Positions 1 to 6,816 of a DNA stretch of 58,674 nucleotides are shown here, one piece after another. Source of the stretch: an uncultured Succinatimonas sp. (GTDB lineage Bacteria > Pseudomonadota > Gammaproteobacteria > Enterobacterales > Succinivibrionaceae); assembly GCA_905201175.1 (NCBI GenBank), contig CAJKNC010000001.1, positions 1 to 58,674 on the forward strand. The letters run 5' to 3'. Made by a program: the position numbers and the translations under genes. A model generated the notes under the pieces. That model saw only the letters and a program-made list of their open reading frames with translations. It made no database searches and was not told the DNA's origin. How positions within the stretch are numbered: the first letter of the stretch is position 1; each line of letters starts with the position of its first letter.

Positions 1-132
1 CATTATTTTATGAATTTTTTATTATTTAGCTAATGCTGGTATTCCTTTTTTGGAAAAGATGAAATTGTTTTAAATTTAGACAACTTTACAACTGTTTAGT
101 TTTATCCGTTATATAAATTTTATTACAAAATT

Positions 133-1053
133 TCATTTATACTTTTTCTCTACAAAGGTATTAAGTTCTTTATCTAAAACCTGCTCCCAATTGCTAGGAA
201 ATCCATTAAAAGATAAATTTACAACATCCTTGTATTCATTCATAACATGCTTAAAAAATGAATAGAATAATTTCCAATCTGCATTAGCATTCAAAATTCT
301 TTTGATTACTAAAAATACAGGAAATAATTTATTTTGCTGGCCATTTTTAGAAATATATTGATTGTTTTCTTTATATAACAAAGGAGCATGTTTTAAAGGT
401 AAATTATATAATCGGCTATAATGTGCACAAATATTTCTTATTTCAACTAATACTTTTATCCAATTTGATAAGTATTTAGGATTACATTCAAAAAATTTAG
501 ATACTTCTTTTTGATCCTCATCCTTCATTATCGAATACAGTATGCTAACATTTCCAAATGTAAAAAGCTCAACTGCTACCCATATAGGAAATTGTTCATC
601 ATACTTCTCAATATGATGTTTAACAAAAGGTTTTGATTTGTTTCTGCTTACTTCACCGTAAAAGGTATTAATCAGCTTTGAATGGTCTTTAGACACATTA
701 TCTTTAAAATTAGTTACATTCAAATAGCCTAAAGCTCCATACTTCATTGCTAAAGCATATGCGATCTGTGTTCTTAATTGAATTTCTATTTGTTCAATAA
801 TATGCATTAAGGAGTTTTTTAATACACTATCAAACTTATATAGTCTAAAGAGATGTTGTAAAGAAATACCCTCTATATACTCATCTTTATTCGATGAAAA
901 TGTTAAACCAATACCATAACCACTTAATCTATAGTAGTTGATCTTATGCAATATTTCTTTTGCTTGATTATCATCTTCAATCTGTATCTTATGGAAATTT
1001 TTTAATCTTTCTATCTGTTCTGAATATGATAAAGGACGCTTCACTGAAACCAT
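133..1053 (-). CDS. abiF: Abi_2/AbiF-family HEPN protein, probable abortive-infection toxin
   Basis: Probable abortive-infection ribonuclease toxin of the Abi_2 (AbiD/AbiF) family, cytoplasmic. The N-terminal motif KINYYRLSGY and the helix EQIEIQLRTQIAYALA are typical of the family. Counting from the upstream in-frame TTG at 1065, residues 210-215 read RNICAH, the R-x4-H signature of HEPN RNases, followed by YSRLYN. The family is known for phage defence and HEPN domains commonly cleave RNA; toxicity here is inferred. I place the start at the ATG at 1053 (306 aa). The alternative TTG overlaps the T-tract of the upstream RNA gene, and neither start has a Shine-Dalgarno sequence. The gene is clearly more AT-rich than its neighbours, consistent with horizontal gain, and sits beside two tRNA genes. 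A structured RNA gene with its own promoter lies directly upstream on the same strand. Confidence 0.88.
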   Translation of the reverse strand: MVSVKRPLSYSEQIERLKNFHKIQIEDDNQAKEILHKINYYRLSGYGIGLTFSSNKDEYIEGISLQHLFRLYKFDSVLKNSLMHIIEQIEIQLRTQIAYALAMKYGALGYLNVTNFKDNVSKDHSKLINTFYGEVSRNKSKPFVKHHIEKYDEQFPIWVAVELFTFGNVSILYSIMKDEDQKEVSKFFECNPKYLSNWIKVLVEIRNICAHYSRLYNLPLKHAPLLYKENNQYISKNGQQNKLFPVFLVIKRILNANADWKLFYSFFKHVMNEYKDVVNLSFNGFPSNWEQVLDKELNTFVEKKYK

Positions 1054-1063
1054 TTTTTTAATC

Positions 1064-1130
1064 AAAAAAAAAGGCCCTTCACTGGTCCGCTATACTCTTA
1101 CGAGCAAGAAGCGCAGAAGGGCTCTACTGA
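1064..1130 (-). ncRNA. abiF-type structured RNA upstream of the toxin, probable antitoxin RNA
   Basis: An RNA of about 67 nt is predicted between a consensus promoter and a run of nine U residues. Read on the minus strand it folds as a nested hairpin. An outer 7-bp stem pairs 1116-1122 with 1074-1080. A 4-bp stem pairs 1110-1113 with 1088-1091. An inner stem pairs 1105-1109 with 1096-1100 and closes on a CUCG tetraloop. There is a four-base bulge (1092-1095) and an unpaired GACCAGU (1081-1087). The outer stem plus U9 (1064-1072) also forms an intrinsic terminator. From memory, a conserved 'abiF RNA motif' has been described upstream of abiF genes. Position, terminator and gene partner fit that motif, but I could not align it. 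The role as antitoxin is inference. Confidence 0.75.
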
Positions 1131-1135
1131 TCTGC

Positions 1136-1164
1136 ATTATAGGTGTTAAAAGAACTTTTTTCAA
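1136..1164 (-). promoter_or_regulatory. Strong sigma70-type promoter of the abiF RNA
   Basis: On the minus strand a TTGAAA -35 box (1159-1164) is separated by exactly 17 bases from a perfect TATAAT -10 box (1136-1141). The start of transcription would fall near 1129, immediately before the structured RNA. It is the closest match to consensus that I found in the window, as expected for a constitutively made small RNA. Confidence 0.8.
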
Positions 1165-1634
1165 TGATTGAATATCAACCTATAAATTCCAAAAACATAA
1201 AAATTATAAATATTTTATCGAAGAATTTTTTTATTCAGCTCCAAAATTTACGATTTTTGACGCTTAATAAATAAAATGAAACACAAACAAAATAGTTAAT
1301 GTACAAAACTATTAAAGTGCATTTTGTTATAACCTGAATTAAGCTATGACTTAATTTTTAAACAAAATTGTAACCTTTATAATAAATATGTCTGTCAAAA
1401 TTTTTTTAAATTCCCTATAAAAATTTTATATTAAACAAAAACACTTTTCTGTAAATTTTATACACATAATCTTGTGCCGGTTTTACATGAACAAAACAAG
1501 TTGCTAGGAGCAAGATCCAAAATCATAATAATAAGTAAAAATTAATATTAACTCATTGAAATGCAAAGAATAACTAATGAGATGAGGATTTAAGTATTTT
1601 TTGAGAATCCAAAAAGCTTTATTTTATAGGAGGA
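1165..1634. other. AT-rich gap between the abiF module and the tRNA pair
   Basis: No open reading frame of useful length, tRNA or strong terminator is visible here. The only structure I see is a small perfect hairpin, TTGCT-AGG-AGCAA, near 1500. No direct repeats matching the ends of the tRNA genes were found, so an attachment site is not supported. The stretch separates the defence module from the housekeeping tRNA genes. Confidence 0.5.
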
Positions 1635-1719
1635 TGGTGCGAAAGGAGGGACTCGAACCCTCACGCCTTGCGGTACTAGCACCTGAAGCTAGCGCGTCTA
1701 CCAATTTCGCCACTTTCGC
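1635..1719 (-). tRNA. tRNA-Leu (anticodon CAG)
   Basis: The reverse strand folds as a class II tRNA. Acceptor arms GCGAAAG and CTTTCGC pair perfectly. The anticodon stem CTAGC/GCTAG encloses a UUCAGGU loop with anticodon CAG (complement at 1683-1685). The T arm contains GTTCGAGTC, a longer variable arm is present, and CCA is encoded at the 3' end. It reads leucine CUG codons. It lies 2 bases downstream of tRNA-Arg and is probably processed from the same transcript. Confidence 0.96.
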
Positions 1720-1721
1720 AT

Positions 1722-1798
1722 TGGTGATCCCGATGAGATTCGAACTCATGACCACCGGCTTCGGAAACCGATACTCTATCCAGCTGAGCTACGGGATC
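1722..1798 (-). tRNA. tRNA-Arg (anticodon CCG)
   Basis: The reverse strand folds as a standard 77-nt tRNA with encoded CCA. Acceptor arms GATCCCG/CGGGATC pair, the D arm is GCTCAGCTGGATAGAGT, and the T loop is GTTCGAATC-like. The anticodon loop UUCCGAA gives anticodon CCG (complement at 1762-1764), reading arginine CGG. Two G-U pairs close the anticodon stem. First gene of the tRNA-Arg/tRNA-Leu transcript. Confidence 0.95.
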
Positions 1799-1837
1799 AT
1801 AATTAACAACAATCTCTAAACAGAACCTGTGACGCAT

Positions 1838-1865
1838 ATTATATCAAGAAAAATTTTATCCGCAA
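1838..1865 (-). promoter_or_regulatory. Promoter of the tRNA-Arg/tRNA-Leu transcript
   Basis: On the minus strand TTGCGG (1860-1865), a 16-base spacer and a perfect TATAAT (1838-1843) precede the tRNA pair. A GC-rich stretch, GCGTC, follows the -10 box. Such a discriminator is characteristic of stable-RNA promoters under stringent control by ppGpp. Confidence 0.65.
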
Positions 1866-1960
1866 CTAAAAATTTGTAGAATATCTAAGAGATACAATAT
1901 TATTAGATATTTATATTACATAAATAATAATTTTAAACTCCATACTCAATAAGGTTAATT

Positions 1961-2701
1961 ATGCAATTTCAAGAAAAAGATGCTTTCCGCGGAATTAGAG
2001 CTCTTTATGGAAATAATGGCTTTGAGCGTCTTCAAAAGGCTTCTGTACTAGTTATTGGAGTTGGCGGCATAGGTTCCTGGTGTGCCGAAACACTGTGCAG
2101 AAGCGGTGTTGGCTCACTAAGTTTAATTGATCCGGATATAATTGAAATTACTAATTTAAATCGTCAGCTCCATACTCTATCTACTACCTGTGGAAAATAT
2201 AAAGCTGAGGTATTGGGCGAGCGTCTAAAGCAAATAAATCCAAACTTAAATCTAAATATAGATACTAGCCTGCTAACTGTAGACAATATAGATTTAAAAT
2301 TAGAAAATTGTCCTAATTATATTTGCGAATGTATAGATGATTTAAAAGCAAAAGCTGCTGTTGTAGATTATCTTTATAAGCATAAGAAAACATTTATTGT
2401 ATCTGGGGGAGCTGGAGGCAGAATTAATCCGCAAGCTTTAAAGATAGGAGATTTAGCTGAGGCCAATGGCGACGCTCTTATTTCTAAGCTTCGTCAAGAA
2501 CTGCGCCGCAATTACGCTTATCCCAAAGGCGGAGCAAAAATGCATATAACCTGTACCTACTCTACAGAAACACCTATTTATGCTCCTAAACAAGAATACA
2601 TAAATGGTGATCTGCCTGCATTTGGAGCTTCAATGGCCGTAACAGCTTGTGCGGGGCTTAATTTAGCGGCTTGGATTATAAAGAAAATCGTTTCCTGTTA
2701 A
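1961..2701 (+). CDS. tcdA: tRNA threonylcarbamoyladenosine dehydratase TcdA
   Basis: ThiF/E1-like enzyme that converts t6A37 of tRNA to the cyclic form ct6A, using ATP. The adenylate-binding loop GVGGIGSW lies near residues 33-40, followed by DPDIIEITNLNRQLHT and GKYKAEV, which are hallmark segments of TcdA (formerly CsdL/YgdL). Length 246 aa is slightly shorter than the E. coli protein (about 268). An AAGG sequence precedes the ATG. Nine bases separate it from the primase gene, so the two are probably cotranscribed although they are functionally unrelated. The substrate-forming enzyme TsaC is encoded elsewhere in this window. Confidence 0.93.
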   Translation: MQFQEKDAFRGIRALYGNNGFERLQKASVLVIGVGGIGSWCAETLCRSGVGSLSLIDPDIIEITNLNRQLHTLSTTCGKYKAEVLGERLKQINPNLNLNIDTSLLTVDNIDLKLENCPNYICECIDDLKAKAAVVDYLYKHKKTFIVSGGAGGRINPQALKIGDLAEANGDALISKLRQELRRNYAYPKGGAKMHITCTYSTETPIYAPKQEYINGDLPAFGASMAVTACAGLNLAAWIIKKIVSC

Positions 2702-2710
2702 GGACATTAC

Positions 2711-4498
2711 ATGTTTGATAATAACTTAGAACAAAAAATTAATTTTTTAAAAGGCAAGCTTCCAGATTATTTGCGCGCAAAAGGACTTAATCCTGCCTCT
2801 AAGTTTTATTGCATCAATCCCCAGGACCACAGCAAGCTTCCTTCCATGAGCTATGACCCTAATACCCAAACCGTAAGATGCTTTAACTGTAAAGCATCCT
2901 ACAATATTTTTGACCTCATAGGCTTTCAATATAATTTAAGCAGCTTCAAAGAACAATTCATCAAAGCCCATGAGCTTTTTTTAGGTCCAGTCAATGAATC
3001 CGTACTCATAGCTTTAAATAATTATCTGCAAAAGCCGCAATTTGAATTTGCAGATGAATTTGAAGTACAAAATGATCGTTCATATGAAGAAACAGATCAT
3101 TCCGCACCATTTAAAAATCCTTTGTTTACTAAATTACAAAAGCACGGAAAGATTCCTTCTCCTAGAGATATCTCATTTAACGGGACTGCCTCTGAACAAA
3201 ATATGATATTCAATAGAGATCGCTTCAGCTCACCCCCCGTACAAAGGATAAATAGCTTTAATAATCATTCAAGCTTATTCAATAACTTAAATAAGGACGA
3301 TTTTCGTCCGGATTTTTCTGAATATATCAATCAATGCGCAATGAATAGCTCTAATACTGATTATTTCAGACAAAGAGGAATATCCGACGAAGTTATAAAG
3401 CGCTTTAAGCTTGGCTTTGATGAACAGTGCCTAGTAGGTATCGATAAGCTTAATAACAAAATTTACTGGAAAGCAGCTATTTTGCCTTACGGAACTAAAG
3501 GATACAGAATCCGCAATACAGATCCCTATGGTAAAGAACGCTTTCGTGCAAAAGGTTTATGTGAAATATTTAATGCTCAAGCTCTAGAAATCGGCGGTAA
3601 AATTTTTATTACCGAAGGTGAATTCGATGCTTTAAGTCTCGAAAGCTTAGGTTATAGAGCTATCGCTTTAGGCGGAGTTGGCAATGTTTCAAGGCTCCTT
3701 GACCTAATTAGGACGATTAAAGGAGAATATATATTTTATATATGTCTTGATAATGATAAAAGCGGCGGCGAGGCTAGCAGAATGCTTGCCTCTGCTTTCT
3801 ATCAAATGCAGATCCCATACAAAGAAGTAAATTTAGCCTTCCCCTACAAGGATCCTAACGAGGCTCTATGTCAGGATCCTCAAAATTTTGAAATTCGTCT
3901 TAACAATTTAGACCATCTTTTAAATCTAAATTTACTTGAGGATTTAGCACCTAAAAAAAACTCACTATATATCAATTTGCCTGAAGATCTATTATCTCTT
4001 AAGCTTAGCGCCAATCTTTATACTTGGTGCGGACGTCCAATTGCTTTAAGATTACTGCTTGCTAATATCCTAAATAAGAGTCACTCTTCTCTGCTTTATC
4101 TATCTGATAGATGGCAGTGCCAAAATCTTGAAACAAAATATATACCGTTTAAAGAGAATAAAGATTATTTCCTAGAAATAAGCGGCGAAGATATACTAAA
4201 TGAAATAAAAGATAAGCTTAATGCCTGCGGAATTAAAGGCTGTTTGCCAGATATTATTATAATAGACGCTCTTACTTTCGAGCTTAAAGAAACCCTGCGT
4301 CTGGCTCGTTATTTAAATATGCTCACAAGCTCATTAAAACGGCCGATTATATTATTAGGAAATACCGATGCTTCTTCAAAGGTAGAATCTTTATCCTTAC
4401 AGAACCTTGAAATAAGCTTAACTGCTGAAGGCGATTTCAAATGCACCTCTATAAATGCTCAAGGACTTCCTATAAGCTTTATAAAAAAATTTGATTAA
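2711..4498 (+). CDS. DnaG/gp4-like primase: zinc finger, Toprim and decayed helicase-like domain
   Basis: A 595-aa protein laid out like the phage T7 gp4/Twinkle primase-helicases. The N-terminus has a CHC2-type zinc ribbon (C34, H40, C57, C60). Residues 100-200 form an Asn/Ser-rich linker. Residues 215-240 (YFRQRGISDEVIKRFKLGF) match the DnaG catalytic core. The Toprim fold has the ITEGEFDAL glutamates (302, 304) and the D347-x-D349 metal site. The C-terminal part resembles a DnaB-type RecA fold: GRPIALRLLLANI (441-453) stands where DnaB has GRPS-GKT-ALNI, then IIIIDAL (515-521) and KRPIILLGN (543-551). The P-loop lysine and threonine are gone, so helicase activity is unlikely. It is not the housekeeping dnaG by architecture. 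Primase activity is likely; its cellular role is unknown to me. AGGA lies ahead of the ATG. Confidence 0.75.
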   Translation: MFDNNLEQKINFLKGKLPDYLRAKGLNPASKFYCINPQDHSKLPSMSYDPNTQTVRCFNCKASYNIFDLIGFQYNLSSFKEQFIKAHELFLGPVNESVLIALNNYLQKPQFEFADEFEVQNDRSYEETDHSAPFKNPLFTKLQKHGKIPSPRDISFNGTASEQNMIFNRDRFSSPPVQRINSFNNHSSLFNNLNKDDFRPDFSEYINQCAMNSSNTDYFRQRGISDEVIKRFKLGFDEQCLVGIDKLNNKIYWKAAILPYGTKGYRIRNTDPYGKERFRAKGLCEIFNAQALEIGGKIFITEGEFDALSLESLGYRAIALGGVGNVSRLLDLIRTIKGEYIFYICLDNDKSGGEASRMLASAFYQMQIPYKEVNLAFPYKDPNEALCQDPQNFEIRLNNLDHLLNLNLLEDLAPKKNSLYINLPEDLLSLKLSANLYTWCGRPIALRLLLANILNKSHSSLLYLSDRWQCQNLETKYIPFKENKDYFLEISGEDILNEIKDKLNACGIKGCLPDIIIIDALTFELKETLRLARYLNMLTSSLKRPIILLGNTDASSKVESLSLQNLEISLTAEGDFKCTSINAQGLPISFIKKFD

Positions 4499-4693
4499 AT
4501 TTAATAAATTAATATTGATTAGCCTAATCTTAATAGCACTCGCTTTTTATATTTACTTATAAAACTATTCAGATTCAGCTAAAATTCAATTTAACTTACA
4601 GTATGTCAATTAAAAATTTTAATAATTAAGATTATTTAACTCTGATTTCAGCATTATCAGATGAGCTCTATTTAAAATTTAAAAAGGAGAGCG

Positions 4694-4753
4694 GTGTTTC
4701 TGCCTGTGTCTAAAAAGCATTGGTGTTTTGCGCCCAAATTTGATGAAACTTAA
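4694..4753 (+). CDS. Possible 19-codon leader peptide overlapping the rep start
   Basis: A GTG codon 4 bases after AGGAG (4685-4689) opens a frame encoding MFLPVSKKHWCFAPKFDET, which ends in TAA at 4751-4753. It overlaps the rep ATG (4743) by 11 bases in a different frame. The rep ATG itself has no Shine-Dalgarno sequence, whereas this small frame has the only good one in the region. The arrangement fits translational coupling of rep to a leader peptide. No homology is claimed. Confidence 0.4.
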   Translation: MFLPVSKKHWCFAPKFDET

Positions 4754-6767
4754 TCAAAATCAGCAAGAAGCCGTTGATTATATTGACGGCCCTACCTTAG
4801 TTTTAGCCGGAGCTGGCTCAGGCAAAACCCGTGTTATTACTACTAAAATAGTAAGTCTTATCAAAAATCATAACTATTTGCCTGAAACAATCTGCGCTTT
4901 AACCTTTACAAATAAAGCAGCTGCTGAAATGCGCGAACGTATTACAGCAGAAATAGGCTCAGACATGGCAAAAAGGCTGACCGTTTGTACCTTTCATTCC
5001 CTAGGCTTAAATATTTTAAAAAAAGAGCATTTACATTTTGGTTTAGGCACAAATTTTTCTCTTTTTGATCAATTTGACACCTTTAAAATCGTTCGTGACA
5101 TCATCAGAGAACATCATCCTATTTTAACTGTGGATGACAGCGAAAAAAATGCCGCTCTAGAAGCCCTAGAAAAGATTTCCATGTGGAAAGGTCAGCTTTT
5201 ATCTCCAGAAAATCTTAATCAAACTGCTGCTCATGCTCAAATATATAAACGTTATCAAGCCTATCTTAAGGCCTGCAATGCAGTTGATTTTGAAGATCTG
5301 ATCTTTTTACCATCACTGCTTTTAAAGACCGATGCTGATGCTAGAGAAAGATGGAATAAATATTTTAAATACGTTTTAGTTGATGAATACCAAGATACAA
5401 ATGAGACTCAATACCAGCTATTATGCATCTTAACTGAGGTTTATAAACGTTTTACTGTAGTTGGAGATGACGATCAATCCATATATTCTTGGAGAGGCGC
5501 TCGTCCAGAAAATATAAAAACCTTAAGTATTGATTTTAAAAATCTTAAGGTAATTAAACTACAAGAAAATTATCGCTCTACTCCAAATATTTTAAACTGT
5601 GCTAATGCTTTAATTTCACATAACCCCCATCTTTATTCAAAACATCTATACTCTCATCAGTTTGACGAAGGAAGCCTAATTAGAGTGATTTCTCTTGAAG
5701 ACGAAAACGCCGAAAGCGAACGTGTAGCTTCAGAAATCTTGGGCAATCAATATCTAACAAAGCGTAAATGGTCTGATTATGCTGTACTTTATCGCAGTAA
5801 TTTTCAATCTAGATCTCTAGAAAAAGCCTTTCATGAATCTCGTATCCCTTGCGTTATTACTGGCGGTACAAGCTTTTTTGAACAAAGCGAAATCAAAGAT
5901 CTGCTTGCATGGTTTAGGCTTTTATGCAATCCTCATGATGATGCGGCTTTACTTAGGATTATAAATGTACCCAGACGCGGTATAGGCGAAGCTGCTATAG
6001 CCACGCTAACAAAAGCAGCTAAGCTGACTGGAAAATCAATTTTTCATAGCGCCTTAAACCCGGCAGTAACAAAAGATCTCCACACCAAGCAGCAAGCAGC
6101 CCTTGGAGATTTTATGCGGGTATTTATACGGCTGCAGTCTAAAATCAACACTGATAAAGGTTTATGGCTCACAGAGCATATTCTAGATGAGCTTAAATAT
6201 GAAGAATATCTGCGCAGCAATTCCGAAAGCCGCATGGCTATAGAAGCAAAAATAAAAAATGTTAAGCAGCTGCTTTCATGGATACAAAAACTTATTGTCG
6301 GCAAACGCAATGAAAAGGGATTAACCTTTATCGAAGCTATAGACAGATTAGGCTTACGCGAAATGCTTGACCGTCAGGATGATAACTCAAATAACGATGC
6401 TGTTCAGCTTATGACGCTTCATGCCGCTAAGGGTTTGGAGTTCTCAATGGTTGTCTTAGTCGGCATGGAAGAAGGAATTCTGCCTCATAAATCAAGTATT
6501 GATTTACCTCATGGCATTGAAGAAGAACGCCGCTTAGCCTATGTAGGATTAACTAGGGCTCGAGAAGACCTAATTATTACCTACTGCAAAAAACGGCATA
6601 ATAAAAACATCTTAGAAGACATTAAGCATCAGGGCCCCAGCCGCTTTTTAGAAGAGCTTCCAGCGGAACTTCTGGATAGAAGCAATTTACCTAGTAAATC
6701 TCAGGAGGCTCAAAAATTCAGCTCTATAGATACTGCTTTAGAAGATCTTTTGAAAGCTTTTTCCTAA
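4743..6767 (+). CDS. rep: ATP-dependent DNA helicase Rep (UvrD/SF1 family)
   Basis: Single-stranded-DNA translocase and 3'-5' helicase that assists replication forks past bound proteins. Starting at the ATG the N-terminus MKLNQNQQEAVDYIDGP matches E. coli Rep. An upstream in-frame TTG (4728) would add five residues with no support. Motif I AGAGSGKT ends at K28-T29. Further motifs visible are TFTNKAAAEM (Ia), VDEYQDTN (II), GDDDQSIYSWRGA (III), ENYRSTPNIL (IV), LMTLHAAKGLEF (V) and YVGLTRAREDL (VI). The length of 674 aa equals the family norm. UvrD is excluded by closer resemblance to Rep at the N-terminus and by length. Its start lies inside a possible leader peptide frame. A bidirectional hairpin separates it from convergent ilvC. 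Confidence 0.93.
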   Translation: MKLNQNQQEAVDYIDGPTLVLAGAGSGKTRVITTKIVSLIKNHNYLPETICALTFTNKAAAEMRERITAEIGSDMAKRLTVCTFHSLGLNILKKEHLHFGLGTNFSLFDQFDTFKIVRDIIREHHPILTVDDSEKNAALEALEKISMWKGQLLSPENLNQTAAHAQIYKRYQAYLKACNAVDFEDLIFLPSLLLKTDADARERWNKYFKYVLVDEYQDTNETQYQLLCILTEVYKRFTVVGDDDQSIYSWRGARPENIKTLSIDFKNLKVIKLQENYRSTPNILNCANALISHNPHLYSKHLYSHQFDEGSLIRVISLEDENAESERVASEILGNQYLTKRKWSDYAVLYRSNFQSRSLEKAFHESRIPCVITGGTSFFEQSEIKDLLAWFRLLCNPHDDAALLRIINVPRRGIGEAAIATLTKAAKLTGKSIFHSALNPAVTKDLHTKQQAALGDFMRVFIRLQSKINTDKGLWLTEHILDELKYEEYLRSNSESRMAIEAKIKNVKQLLSWIQKLIVGKRNEKGLTFIEAIDRLGLREMLDRQDDNSNNDAVQLMTLHAAKGLEFSMVVLVGMEEGILPHKSSIDLPHGIEEERRLAYVGLTRAREDLIITYCKKRHNKNILEDIKHQGPSRFLEELPAELLDRSNLPSKSQEAQKFSSIDTALEDLLKAFS

Positions 6768-6769
6768 AA

Positions 6770-6793
6770 AAATGGCGGTATAAACCGCCATTT
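6770..6793. terminator. Bidirectional terminator between rep and ilvC
   Basis: A 9-bp perfect stem, AATGGCGGT/ACCGCCATT, with an ATAA loop lies 3 bases after the rep stop. On the minus strand it is followed by TTTTTT and so ends ilvC transcripts; on the plus strand the T-tract is weaker. Confidence 0.8.
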
Positions 6794-6816
6794 ATTAGAT
6801 AAAACCGAGAACTGAA

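Noticed and set aside
133..1053. CRISPR or Cas13 locus
   Set aside because: A HEPN motif is present, but there is a single small HEPN protein, no repeat array and no Cas1/Cas2.
1063..1065. TTG as start of the AbiF protein
   Set aside because: It touches the U-tract of the RNA terminator and has no ribosome site; the ATG 12 bases downstream is preferred, though this is not proven.
1635..1798. tRNA genes as an attachment site for an integrative element carrying abiF
   Set aside because: No duplicated tRNA 3' end, integrase or direct repeat was found in the visible sequence; the window edge limits this check.
1601..1819. 72-codon open frame on the plus strand across the tRNA genes
   Set aside because: It is the antisense reading of tRNA-Leu and tRNA-Arg, with the familiar GLEPS-like spurious peptide; the tRNA folds are unambiguous.
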